Of a stretch of DNA of 55,629 bases, positions 8,229-16,471 are shown piece after piece. The translations under genes were made by a program, and so were the position numbers. Source of the stretch: Hamadaea sp. (GTDB taxonomy: Bacteria; Actinomycetota; Actinomycetes; Mycobacteriales; Micromonosporaceae); NCBI RefSeq assembly GCF_013362815.1, contig NZ_JABFVK010000002.1, forward strand, positions 1-55,629, in the 5' to 3' direction. The first letter of the stretch is position 1. Each line of letters starts with the position of its first letter. The notes beneath the pieces were generated by a model. That model did no database searches, was not told the DNA's origin, and saw only the letters and a program-made list of their open reading frames with translations.

Positions 8229-10007
8229 GTGAGCAGAGATCCCGAGCACGACTGGTTCCCGTGGGACGAGACGGGGACCATTCCCCGGTTCGACCCGGAT
8301 TCGACCGTGTTGCTGCCCCGGATCAGCGATCCGTCACCGGCGGGGGAGACCGAGTCGGCCGCCGAACGCACGATGATCGTGCCGCCACCCCAGTCAGGTC
8401 CCAAGAACGCCCCGGAAAAGGAAGAGACCACCGCCGCCGGCCACTCCGCCGTGATGGCGATCGGTTCGCTGGTCAGCCGGGGTACGGGCTTCCTGCGTAC
8501 GGCGATGATCGCAGCGACGCTGGGCGGTGCCGCGCTCGGGCTCGGCGACGCGTACACGGCGGCGCAGTTCTTCCCGGGCATGGTGTACGAGTTCCTCATC
8601 GGCGGTGTGCTGTCGAGCGTCGTCGTCCCCGTTCTCGTCCGGGCACGCGATCGCGATCCCGACGGGGGAGAGGCGTACGCCCAGCGTCTGCTCACGCTGG
8701 CCACCCTTGTGCTCGGCGGCGCAGCGGTCATCGCGACATTGTGCGCGCCGATCCTGACGCTCATCTTCACGTCCGCCGACACGGGGCAGGACTATCGCGA
8801 GCTCGTCACCGCACTGTCCTACTTCACACTCCCGGCGATCTTCTTCTTCGGCGTCTCGGCGATTCTGGCGGCGTACTTGAACACGCGCGGCAGCTTCGGC
8901 CCGCCGATGTGGACGCCGATCCTGAACAACGTCGTCGTGATCACGACATGCGCGCTGTTCATCGCGTTCTTCGGCGCAGTCGCCCGGACGGCCGGCGACG
9001 TCAGCCCCGGCATGGTGGTCCTGCTGGGCGGCGGCACCCTGCTCGGCATCATCGTCCAGACCGCGGGCCTGCTCCCGGCGCTGCGCCGGGCGGGATTCCG
9101 GTGGCGGGCACGCTTCGACTTCCGGGCGCTGGGTCTGCGGCACCTGGCCCACCTCGGCGGCTGGATGTTCTGCTATGTCGCGGTCAGCCAGGTCGGCGTC
9201 CTGGTGCTGCTCCGCCTGCTCAGCGGTAACAGCCTGCTCATCTACAACAACGTGTTCCTGTTGATGATGATGGCGCACGGCATCGTCGCAGTCTCGATCG
9301 TCACGGCGCTCATGCCACGCATGTCGGCGGCGTCGGCGGCCGGTCGGCTCGGTGACGTCGTCGACGACTTGGCCAAGGGCGTCCGCACCACGTCCGCCGT
9401 GCTCGCGCCGATCGCAGTGGTCTTCATCTTCCTGGCCGGTCCCACGATGACCGCCCTGTTCGTCCGCGGCGCGTTCACCGCGGCCAATGCGCAGGACGGC
9501 GCGTCCGTGCTGGTCATGGCTGGAATCTCGCTGATTCCGTTCTCCTTGAGCCAGCTCTTCACGTTCGCGTTCTACGCGCTGCCCGACACGAGGATGCCCG
9601 CGATCCTCAACATCCCGGTCGTGTTGCTGCGGATCATCGCGCAGGTCGCGCTGTTCGGCTCGCTCGCGGCCGGCGGTGTGATGCTAGGCAACGGCATCTC
9701 GTACGTCCTGGCGATCGGCCTCAGCGCGTGGCAGCTGCGTAACCGCCTCGGATCGCTCGGGCTCGGCGGCACGGCGATGGTTCTCGCCCGGGTCGCCGCG
9801 GCCATGGTCGCCGCCGGGCTCGTCGGCTACGGCTCCACGCTCGGCCTGCGGGCCGTCGGGATCGACAACGCCTGGGTCCAGCTCATTCTCGGCGGCACGC
9901 TGATCGTCGTCACCTATCTCGCTGCCGCGAAGGCGCTGCGGGTCCGGGAGATCGACGAGGTCTTCGACCTCCTTCAGCGAGTACGCCGAAAGCTGATCCG
10001 CCGCTAG
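8229..10007 (+). CDS. murJ: Lipid II flippase MurJ (MviN family)
   Basis: 592 residues. It moves lipid II across the cytoplasmic membrane for peptidoglycan synthesis. Residues 1-75 are an acidic, Pro/Ser-rich cytoplasmic tail; the MurJ core follows with about 14 membrane helices. The core begins AVMAIGSLVSRGTGFLRTAMIA (conserved Ser-Arg-x-x-Gly-hydrophobic-Arg), then AAQFFPGMVYEFLIGGVLSSV, SYFTLPAIFFFGVSAILAAYLN and TPILNNVVVI. The GTG at 8229 is preceded by TAGGGT (8217-8222) with a 6-nt spacer, a leaderless pattern. In M. tuberculosis the flippase is fused to the regulatory pseudokinase (Rv3910). Here the pseudokinase is a separate gene, and an opposing HerA-like gene lies between them. A DUF6049 gene usually found upstream is missing. 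Confidence 0.95.
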   Translation: MSRDPEHDWFPWDETGTIPRFDPDSTVLLPRISDPSPAGETESAAERTMIVPPPQSGPKNAPEKEETTAAGHSAVMAIGSLVSRGTGFLRTAMIAATLGGAALGLGDAYTAAQFFPGMVYEFLIGGVLSSVVVPVLVRARDRDPDGGEAYAQRLLTLATLVLGGAAVIATLCAPILTLIFTSADTGQDYRELVTALSYFTLPAIFFFGVSAILAAYLNTRGSFGPPMWTPILNNVVVITTCALFIAFFGAVARTAGDVSPGMVVLLGGGTLLGIIVQTAGLLPALRRAGFRWRARFDFRALGLRHLAHLGGWMFCYVAVSQVGVLVLLRLLSGNSLLIYNNVFLLMMMAHGIVAVSIVTALMPRMSAASAAGRLGDVVDDLAKGVRTTSAVLAPIAVVFIFLAGPTMTALFVRGAFTAANAQDGASVLVMAGISLIPFSLSQLFTFAFYALPDTRMPAILNIPVVLLRIIAQVALFGSLAAGGVMLGNGISYVLAIGLSAWQLRNRLGSLGLGGTAMVLARVAAAMVAAGLVGYGSTLGLRAVGIDNAWVQLILGGTLIVVTYLAAAKALRVREIDEVFDLLQRVRRKLIRR

Positions 10008-10023
10008 CGACAAAGAGCACTGC

Positions 10024-11586
10024 TCACTTCTTGGCTCGTCGAGCCGTCCCGAAGATGGAGCGGACGATCGCCGCGCCCGCCGCAGCGGCGGCGCCCTTGA
10101 TCAGGTTCTGCGTCGTCCGGGACTTCAGCACTTGCTCGACCATGCCCGGCTCCGGCTTGGCGGCCTTCGTCGGCTTCGGGGTCGCAGCCTGTGGACCGTC
10201 CTGTGGATAACTACCTTGCTCAGGCGTGTTCACCTGTGGATTCAGCCGGGACAGCAGCATCTCGTACGCCGATTCCCGATCCACCGGCTGGGCATACTTG
10301 GCGTAGAGCGGCGAGTTCTTCGTGCTCTCCGCCAGCAGCTCGGCCGGCGCCTCGGCCATGAGCGACTGCGGCGCGCGGAGCCGGGTCCACGCGACCGGAG
10401 TCGGAGCGCCCTTCTCGCCGAGGACGGTGATGATCGCCTCGCCGGTGCCGAGCTGGGTGAGCACCTCTTCCAGGTCGTACGCCGACTTCGGGAAGGTGGA
10501 GGCGGTCGCCTTGAGCGCCTTCGCGTCGTCCGGCGTGTACGCCCGCAGCGCGTGCTGGACCCGGTTGCCGAGCTGAGCCAGCACGTCAGGGTGGACGTCC
10601 TTCGGGGTCTGGGTGACGAAGAAGACCCCGACGCCCTTGGACCGGATCAACCGGACGGTCTGGGTGATCGACTCGAGGAACGCCTTCGAGGCGTCCTTGA
10701 ACAGCAGATGTGCCTCGTCGAAGAAGAAGCAGAGCTTGGGCTTGTCGGGGTCGCCGACCTCGGGCAGGTCCTGGAACAGGTCGGCGAGCAGCCACATCAG
10801 GAACGAGGAGAACAACGCGGGTTGCTGCACGACGCCGGGCAATTCCAGGACCGAGACCACGCCCTTGCCGTCCGGCGTCGTCCGGAGCAGATCGGCCGAG
10901 GTGAACTCGGGCTCGCCGAAGAAGTCCTCCGCGCCGGCGTCGGAGAAGGCGATCAGCTCGCGGAGCAGCACACCCGCGGTCTGCTTGGCCAGGCCGCCCA
11001 GGCTCTTGAGCTCTTCGGCGCCCTCGTCCGAGCCGAGGAACTGGATCACCGAGCGGAGGTCTTTCAGGTCCAGCAGCGGCAAGCCCTTCTTGTCCGCGTA
11101 GTGGAAGACGAGGTTGAGCGAGGACGACTGGACGTCGGTCAGCCCGAGCACCTTGCTGAGCAGGATCGGGCCGAAGCTGGTGACCGTCGCCCGAATGGGT
11201 GTACCGGTACCACGCCCGCCGAGTGTGAAGAACTCGACCGGGTACGCCGTAGGCGTCCAGTCCTGGCCCATCTCCTTCATGCGAGCAGTGATCTTGTCGT
11301 TGGCCTCGCCGGCGACCGCCATGCCGCTGACGTCGCCCTTGATGTCGGCCAGAAACACCGGTACGCCTGCTGCACTGAGCTGCTCGGCCATGACCTGCAG
11401 CGTCTTCGTCTTGCCGGTGCCCGTCGCCCCGGCGACCAGCCCGTGCCGGTTCAACATCGCCAGCGGTACGCGGATCGGGGCGGACGCGTCGACCGCGGAG
11501 CCGTCCACCACGAGTGCGCCGAGGTCCAGCGCCGGGCCGTCGAACGCGTACCCGGTTTTGACGACCTCCACCTGCTCAGCGCTCAC
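10024..11586 (-). CDS. HerA-like ATPase (DUF853 family)
   Basis: 520-residue P-loop ATPase of the HerA/FtsK superfamily, DUF853 (YjgR-like) branch. The Walker A motif VAGATGTGKTKTLQ is near residues 50-63, the strand with LADIKGDVSGMA near 78, Walker B LCFFFDEAHLLF near 280, and the sensor-like VFFVTQTPKDVHPDVLAQLGNRVQHALR follows. A Pro/Lys-rich linker and a small hydrophobic C-terminus (GAAAAAGAAIVRSIFG) end the protein. The GTG at 11586 is chosen because AGAGGGGG lies just upstream; the open frame to 11727 lacks such a site. The family is linked to DNA translocation, but no cellular role is established. The gene lies opposite to and between murJ and its partner pseudokinase. A perfect DnaA box word TGTGGATAA occurs at 10202-10210 inside it. 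Confidence 0.9.
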   Translation of the reverse strand: MSAEQVEVVKTGYAFDGPALDLGALVVDGSAVDASAPIRVPLAMLNRHGLVAGATGTGKTKTLQVMAEQLSAAGVPVFLADIKGDVSGMAVAGEANDKITARMKEMGQDWTPTAYPVEFFTLGGRGTGTPIRATVTSFGPILLSKVLGLTDVQSSSLNLVFHYADKKGLPLLDLKDLRSVIQFLGSDEGAEELKSLGGLAKQTAGVLLRELIAFSDAGAEDFFGEPEFTSADLLRTTPDGKGVVSVLELPGVVQQPALFSSFLMWLLADLFQDLPEVGDPDKPKLCFFFDEAHLLFKDASKAFLESITQTVRLIRSKGVGVFFVTQTPKDVHPDVLAQLGNRVQHALRAYTPDDAKALKATASTFPKSAYDLEEVLTQLGTGEAIITVLGEKGAPTPVAWTRLRAPQSLMAEAPAELLAESTKNSPLYAKYAQPVDRESAYEMLLSRLNPQVNTPEQGSYPQDGPQAATPKPTKAAKPEPGMVEQVLKSRTTQNLIKGAAAAAGAAIVRSIFGTARRAKK

Positions 11587-11809
11587 GCTGCCCCCTCTCA
11601 TCCGGTTACATCCCAAGTTTTCCGGATCTAGGGGCTTTGCATGTCCAAATACGACATCTTCCGCATGACGTACCCGCGCGAGGACAGCGAGGTGTCGCGA
11701 GTTTGTTTCAGACCGGTAAGGTCGCACCCAGTGTGCGCTCAGAGCGCTTAGGCTACGAGATGAGCGAGACCGCCAGTCCGCAGATGGCCCAGCACCGAGG
11801 GAGGACGGG

Positions 11810-13360
11810 GTGACCCAGGTCGACGAAGGTCAGCCGGTGGCGGAGCGGGAACGCCGCCCAGCCGACCAGCCGCCTGCGGAAGCCGAGCTCAGTGCGGACG
11901 CGGATGCGGATTCCGACAGTCCGCCCGTAGTCGGGCGACCCGCCGAGATCGGTGAGGTCCTGGCCGAGCGCTACCGCCTCGAGGAGCACATCAACGACGA
12001 CGCCGCGGGCCGGCAGGTCTGGCGCGGCGTGGACATCATGCTCCTGCGCCCCATCGCGGTCGTGCTGCGGTCGCCGGGCGGCGACGCCGCCCAGGAGATG
12101 CTGGCCGCTGCCGTGACGGCGAGCCGCGTGGTGCATCCGAACCTCATCGGGGTCTACGACGCCATCGACGAGGTCGATCGGGCGTACGTCGTCCGGGAGT
12201 GGATCGAGGGCTCCTCACTGCGACAGCTGGTCGAAGGCGACGGCGCCCTGGATTCGGATCGCGCGATCAGCATGTGCCATGCCGTGGCCGACGCGGTGTC
12301 GGCGCTGCACGCCAGCGGCATGGCCCACGGCAACGTCCACCCCGGCACGGTGCTCCTGGCCGACGACGGCCGGGTGGTGCTGACCGACGCCCGGGCGGGT
12401 GCGGCCACCAACGACGGCGACGTCCGCGCCATCGGCGGGCTGCTCTACTACGCGCTGACCGAGCAGTGGCCGCAGAAGGAGGCCGGGCCGACCGCGCTGC
12501 CCGACGCCGTCCGCGACGAATACGGCGTACTGGCTGCCCCGCGGCAGGTGCGGGCGGGGATTGCCACGCATGTCGACGACCTCGTCTACGACCTGCTCGA
12601 CCCGAAGGTGACGTTGCCCAGCTCCGACGTGCTGGCTGCCGAACTCGGCCGGCTCGACGTCGGTCCCGAGGAGCGTGCGTACGGCACCCTGCGGTTCAGC
12701 GACTCGCTGCCGGAGCCGCCTCGTCAGGCCCCTCGCAAGCTCCTCTATGGCGTCGCGGCCGCGGTCGTCCTCGCCGTCGTCGGTCTGACGATCAGCGCCA
12801 AGGCCCTGACCAGCAAGGACGAGCCAAACGGTGGGGGACCGACCGCGAGCAACCGCCCGTCGTCCGCCGCCACCCCAGTGGTGGATCCGGTCGTCTTCAC
12901 CCTTTCCGGTTCGCAGGTCGCCCTGTTCGACCCGTACGGCGGCAAGGATGAGACCGACGGCCTGGCGAACGCGGTCGACGGCAAGAACAGCACCGGCTGG
13001 AAGACCGACCACTACAACCAGAACTTCGGCCCGGGCGGGATCAAGCCCGGCATGGGGCTGGTCATCGACCTCGGCGAGGCCAAGGCCGTCGCGGACGTCA
13101 CCGTGGTCCTGTCCGACAACGGCGCCTCGGTGAAGGTGCTCGGCGGCACCACCCCGCCCAACCAGGGCTCGCTGACCTCGTTCGCCCAGATCGGCGGTGC
13201 GCTCGAGGAGTTCAACGGGACCAACATGATCTTCAGCACCGAGGACGCCGCCCAGGTGCGGTACCTGGTGCTCTGGATCAGCGGCATCCCCAGGGACTCC
13301 GAGGACGGCGCCAACCGGTACCAGATCGGCATTCAGGAGATCACGGTCCGGGTGAAGTGA
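11810..13360 (+). CDS. MurJ-associated membrane pseudokinase with C-terminal discoidin-like domain
   Basis: 516 residues: acidic N-terminal tail (1-45), kinase-like fold (about 50-270), one membrane helix (LLYGVAAAVVLAVVGLTISA, about 304-324), Pro/Ser linker and an external beta-rich domain (about 355-516; DGKNSTGWKTDHYNQ..., VIDLGEAKAVADVTVVLSD) resembling F5/8C/discoidin modules. It is a pseudokinase: the ATP-anchoring Lys is lost (PIAVVLRS), the catalytic loop reads HGNVHPGTVLL instead of HRDxxxxN, and DFG is replaced by DAR (LTDARAG). It matches the C-terminal portion of M. tuberculosis Rv3910, where the phosphorylated pseudokinase binds FhaA to restrain cell-wall synthesis. The GTG at 11810 follows AGGGAGGA. 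The TGA overlaps the sigM ATG, so the genes are coupled. Confidence 0.88.
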   Translation: MTQVDEGQPVAERERRPADQPPAEAELSADADADSDSPPVVGRPAEIGEVLAERYRLEEHINDDAAGRQVWRGVDIMLLRPIAVVLRSPGGDAAQEMLAAAVTASRVVHPNLIGVYDAIDEVDRAYVVREWIEGSSLRQLVEGDGALDSDRAISMCHAVADAVSALHASGMAHGNVHPGTVLLADDGRVVLTDARAGAATNDGDVRAIGGLLYYALTEQWPQKEAGPTALPDAVRDEYGVLAAPRQVRAGIATHVDDLVYDLLDPKVTLPSSDVLAAELGRLDVGPEERAYGTLRFSDSLPEPPRQAPRKLLYGVAAAVVLAVVGLTISAKALTSKDEPNGGGPTASNRPSSAATPVVDPVVFTLSGSQVALFDPYGGKDETDGLANAVDGKNSTGWKTDHYNQNFGPGGIKPGMGLVIDLGEAKAVADVTVVLSDNGASVKVLGGTTPPNQGSLTSFAQIGGALEEFNGTNMIFSTEDAAQVRYLVLWISGIPRDSEDGANRYQIGIQEITVRVK

Positions 13361-13995
13361 TGCAGCTGCCGCTGTCGGACTCCGATCTGCTGGCCGCGCA
13401 CGTCGCCGGAGATCGGGAGGCCTTCGCCGAACTCGTCCGGCGGCACCGCGACCGGCTGTGGGCGGTCGCTCTGCGTACGCTGCACGACCGGGAGGAAGCC
13501 GCCGACGCGCTGCAGGACGCCCTGCTCAAGGCGTACCGGTCGGCGGGTGGGTATCGTGGCGAAGCGGCGGTGACGACCTGGCTGCACCGCATCGTCGTGA
13601 ACTCCTGCCTCGACCGGGTACGCCGTCGCCAAGCGCGGCCGACCGTCCCGTTGCCCGGTGAGTCGATGGAAGACGAGGGCCGCCGCCGGCCGGAGCCCGC
13701 CTCCCCGGCGATCGACCACGACATGCATCTCGTCGTACGCCAAGCGCTGGCCCAGCTCCCGGAGGAGCAGCGCGCCGCCCTGATCCTGGTCGACGTGCAG
13801 GGGTATCCCGTCGCGGAAGTCGCCACGATCTTGGGCGTCGCCGAAGGTACGGTGAAGAGTCGCTGCTCACGCGGGAGAGCCCGGCTCGCGACGATGCTGA
13901 GTGACCTACGCAACGGCGGGAACCCACCAGGTCACGACGACGTCTCAGGCATATCACGGGCAGGGCTAGATCAGGCGGGAGGTCGGTCGGCATGA
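13360..13995 (+). CDS. sigM: ECF RNA polymerase sigma factor SigM
   Basis: 211 residues. Region 2 spans LAAHVAGDREAFAELVRRHRDRLW through EEAADALQDALLKAYR and TTWLHRIVVNSCLDRVRRR. Region 4 spans LAQLPEEQRAALILVDVQGYPVAEVATILGVAEGTVKSRCSRGRARL. Position directly after the MurJ-associated pseudokinase and before a membrane anti-sigma gene and trxBA matches M. tuberculosis sigM (Rv3911). It would direct polymerase to envelope or redox stress promoters and is held inactive by the next gene product. ATG at 13360 overlaps the upstream TGA by one base (a GTG three bases earlier is also possible), and the 3' end overlaps the anti-sigma ATG by four bases, so all three are translationally coupled. Confidence 0.93.
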   Translation: MQLPLSDSDLLAAHVAGDREAFAELVRRHRDRLWAVALRTLHDREEAADALQDALLKAYRSAGGYRGEAAVTTWLHRIVVNSCLDRVRRRQARPTVPLPGESMEDEGRRRPEPASPAIDHDMHLVVRQALAQLPEEQRAALILVDVQGYPVAEVATILGVAEGTVKSRCSRGRARLATMLSDLRNGGNPPGHDDVSGISRAGLDQAGGRSA

Positions 13996-14885
13996 GCCTC
14001 ATCAACCAGTCCGACCTCGATCTGCTCGCCGATTACGTCGGCGGGGCGCTGGACGGTACGCCGGAGGCCGCCGAGGTCGGCGAGCGTATCCGCACCGACA
14101 TCGCCTGGGCCGCGGCGCACGCCGAACTGGTCGCCGCCACCGACGACGTCCAGGGTCGGCTCCAGGACCTGGGTGCCGTGCCGGAAGCGATGCCGGAGGA
14201 CGTGTGGGGCCGGCTGGAAGCCGCGCTGCTGGCCGAGCCCCCGATCGGCGCGCCCGATCCGGATGCCCCGGTCCGGCCGATCGACAACCGCCCGGCCGAC
14301 AATCGTCCCGCCGGGCGCGCGAGCAGACGGCGTCGCATCTGGGCGCCAGTGCTGGTCGGCCTCGCCGTCCTGGCGGCGCTGGGGATCGGCATCTCGGCGT
14401 TGCGCCCGTTGACCGATTCGGGGAGCGACACCGCTGGCACCGGCCTGACCGCGTCAGCGCCCGACGCGGCCGGCTTGGCCGCGGCCCGGTTCGCCACCGG
14501 TCGCGATTACTCAGCCACGACGCTCGTGCTCGCCACCGACTTCGGCAACGCGAACACTCTCGCCAGCCGTCAGCCGACCACTAGCGGGGGAAACTCGGAG
14601 AAGGCGGCCAGCGCGCCCGCGCCCTTCTCCTCGTTCGCCTCACCGGTGCCCGACGCGTTGTCCCGCCTGCTCGACGAGCCGACCCTGAGCCGTTGCCTCT
14701 ACCTGCTCAGGCAGACCGGCCTGCCGGGCGACGTGGTCGGCGTCGACTACGCCCGGTACGCCGGCTCGCCCGCGCTGATCGTCGTGACGCGTACCGTCGA
14801 CGACGCCCGCTGGGTGGCGGTGGCCGGGCCGGACTGCGGCACCGGAGCCGACGCCGACCTCGTGCTGAGCAAGCGCGTCGGGTGA
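13992..14885 (+). CDS. Membrane anti-sigma factor for SigM (RsmA-like)
   Basis: 297 residues. The cytoplasmic N-terminus (1-110) starts [27 protein letters not shown] and lacks the HxxxCxxC zinc motif of redox-sensing anti-sigma factors, so it is not a ZAS protein. A membrane helix follows an Arg-rich stretch ([29 protein letters not shown], about 107-136). The external part (137-297) has two Cys residues near SRCLYLL and GPDCGTG that could form a disulfide. Gene position equals M. tuberculosis rsmA. It presumably binds SigM at the membrane and releases it on stress. The start overlaps the sigM stop (ATGA). The partner relation is inferred from order and topology. Confidence 0.85.
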   Translation: MSLINQSDLDLLADYVGGALDGTPEAAEVGERIRTDIAWAAAHAELVAATDDVQGRLQDLGAVPEAMPEDVWGRLEAALLAEPPIGAPDPDAPVRPIDNRPADNRPAGRASRRRRIWAPVLVGLAVLAALGIGISALRPLTDSGSDTAGTGLTASAPDAAGLAAARFATGRDYSATTLVLATDFGNANTLASRQPTTSGGNSEKAASAPAPFSSFASPVPDALSRLLDEPTLSRCLYLLRQTGLPGDVVGVDYARYAGSPALIVVTRTVDDARWVAVAGPDCGTGADADLVLSKRVG

Positions 14886-14908
14886 CCTCGCGCACGCCTG
14901 CGCGGTCC

Positions 14909-14939
14909 GGGAATTCCGCATCCGTACGATGGCGTTTCT
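14909..14939 (+). promoter_or_regulatory. SigR/SigH-type promoter for trxB-trxA
   Basis: GGGAAT (14909-14914) and GTTTCT (14934-14939) are separated by 19 bp. This matches the SigR/SigH consensus of actinobacteria (GGGAAT, 18-19 bp, GTT), which in Streptomyces coelicolor drives trxBA under disulfide stress. It lies 50 bp upstream of the trxB start. The match is by eye. Confidence 0.6.
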
Positions 14940-14988
14940 AGGGTCGGTGACGCGGTCCGTCCCCATGGCAGATGCCCGAGGAGCAACT

Positions 14989-15918
14989 GTGAGCGACGTC
15001 AGGAACTTGATCATCATCGGATCCGGTCCCGCCGGATACACGGCGGCGATCTATGCCGCGCGGGCGAACCTGAACCCGCTCGTGATCGAGGGTTTCGAGT
15101 CCGGCGGCGCGCTCATGACCACCACCGAGGTCGAGAACTTCCCCGGCTTCCCGGACGCGGTCATGGGTCCCGAGCTGATGGACCAGATGCGTAAGCAGGC
15201 CGAGCGTTTCGGCGCCGAGTTCCTCACCGACAACGCCACCCGGGTCGACCTGAGCGGCGAGGTCAAGAAGGTGTGGGTCGGCGAGACCGAGTACGCCGGT
15301 CGCGCGGTCATCCTGTCCACCGGCTCCGCCTGGCGGCCGCTCGGCGTACCGGGGGAGCAGGAGTTCCTCGGCCACGGTGTCTCGTCCTGCGCGACCTGCG
15401 ACGGCTTCTTCTTCCGCGGCCACCACATCGTGGTCGTGGGCGGCGGCGACTCCGCGATGGAGGAGGCGACCTTCCTGACCAAGTTCGCCGAGACCGTGAC
15501 GATCGTCCACCGTCGCGACGAGTTCCGCGCCAGCAAGATCATGGCGGAGCGGGCGCTGGCGAATCCGAAGATCAAGGTCGCCTGGAACTCCGCGATCGAC
15601 GAGATCTTCGGCTCCGACGGCAAGGTCACCGGCATCACGCTGCACGACACCGTCACCGGTGAGCAGCGCAAGCTCGACGTGACCGGCGTCTTCGTGGCGA
15701 TCGGCCACGACCCGCGCAGCGAGCTGTTCCGGGGCCAGGTGGACTTGGACGACGACGGCTACGTCGTGACCCAGGGCCGCTCGACCTACACGAACCTGCC
15801 CGGCGTCTTCGCCGCCGGCGACCTGGTAGACCACACCTACCGCCAGGCCATCACCGCGGCCGGCTCCGGCTGCGCCGCCGCGCTCGACGCCGAGCGCTGG
15901 CTGGCCCACCACCACTGA
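14989..15918 (+). CDS. trxB: Thioredoxin reductase
   Basis: 309 residues. This FAD enzyme reduces thioredoxin with NADPH. FAD motif [13 protein letters not shown] at 8-20, redox-active CATC at 134-137 ([11 protein letters not shown]), NADPH motif [16 protein letters not shown] near 150, and the second FAD signature [23 protein letters not shown] near the C-terminus. The GTG at 14989 is chosen because GAGGAG lies just upstream and the FAD motif then sits at the usual distance; an ATG at 14929 would add 20 residues without homology and would overlap the promoter. trxA follows after 27 bp, making a two-gene operon. Confidence 0.97.
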   Translation: MSDVRNLIIIGSGPAGYTAAIYAARANLNPLVIEGFESGGALMTTTEVENFPGFPDAVMGPELMDQMRKQAERFGAEFLTDNATRVDLSGEVKKVWVGETEYAGRAVILSTGSAWRPLGVPGEQEFLGHGVSSCATCDGFFFRGHHIVVVGGGDSAMEEATFLTKFAETVTIVHRRDEFRASKIMAERALANPKIKVAWNSAIDEIFGSDGKVTGITLHDTVTGEQRKLDVTGVFVAIGHDPRSELFRGQVDLDDDGYVVTQGRSTYTNLPGVFAAGDLVDHTYRQAITAAGSGCAAALDAERWLAHHH

Positions 15919-15945
15919 TCAGCAGCAACCGCAAAGGAGACCCCC

Positions 15946-16266
15946 ATGGGTGCCAAGGTCGTCACCGACGACACTTTCGTCAGCGACGTGCTCCAGTCGG
16001 ACACGCCGGTTCTGGTGGACTTCTGGGCCGAATGGTGCCAGCCGTGCCGCAAGGTGTCGCCGGTGCTGGAGGAGATCGCCAACGAGATGGGCGACCGGGT
16101 ACGCATCGTGAAGGTCAACATCGACGAGAACCCGGAGACCACCCGGGCGTACCGGGTCATGTCGGTGCCGACGCTGACCGTCTTCAAGGGCGGCCAGCCG
16201 GTGCAGTCGGTGGCCGGTGCGAAGCCCAAGGGCGAGTTGGTCCGGCTCATCGAGTCGGCCCTGTAA
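15946..16266 (+). CDS. trxA: Thioredoxin with WCQPC active site
   Basis: 106 residues, the standard thioredoxin length. Fold landmarks are VDFWAEW, the active site WCQPCRK (Cys31 and Cys34), VNIDENPETTRAYRVMSVPTL with the conserved cis-Pro after the SV pair, and FKGGQPV. The residue between the catalytic cysteines is Gln-Pro instead of the near-universal Gly-Pro (codons tgc cag ccg tgc), which may shift redox potential. AAAGGAG precedes the ATG. It is co-transcribed with trxB and followed by a strong hairpin. It should receive electrons from TrxB and reduce cytoplasmic disulfides. Confidence 0.96.
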   Translation: MGAKVVTDDTFVSDVLQSDTPVLVDFWAEWCQPCRKVSPVLEEIANEMGDRVRIVKVNIDENPETTRAYRVMSVPTLTVFKGGQPVQSVAGAKPKGELVRLIESAL

Positions 16267-16285
16267 TCCCCGCATCGCAGTCGTT

Positions 16286-16321
16286 CTTCGGCCCCGTCGG
16301 CGCTCGCCGGTGGGGCCGAAG
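16286..16321 (+). terminator. Hairpin terminator after trxA
   Basis: CTTCGGCCCC (16286-16295) pairs with GGGGCCGAAG (16312-16321) around a 16-nt loop; CCGTTTCGT follows. A 10-bp stem 19 bp after the trxA stop fits a transcript end, with the short T run usual in high-GC actinobacteria. Confidence 0.75.
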
Positions 16322-16471
16322 CCGTTTCGTGTGACGATTTCGGCGATGCGCACGGTACGCTCCCGTGGGCCTTCTCCTCGCACATCCGGCCAAGCCGGAC
16401 ACCGTACCCCTGGTTAGGTCGGTGGCGAGGCGGGGGATGGTCCGGGGAAGGGTTTCGGCAGGAGGTGGTCT

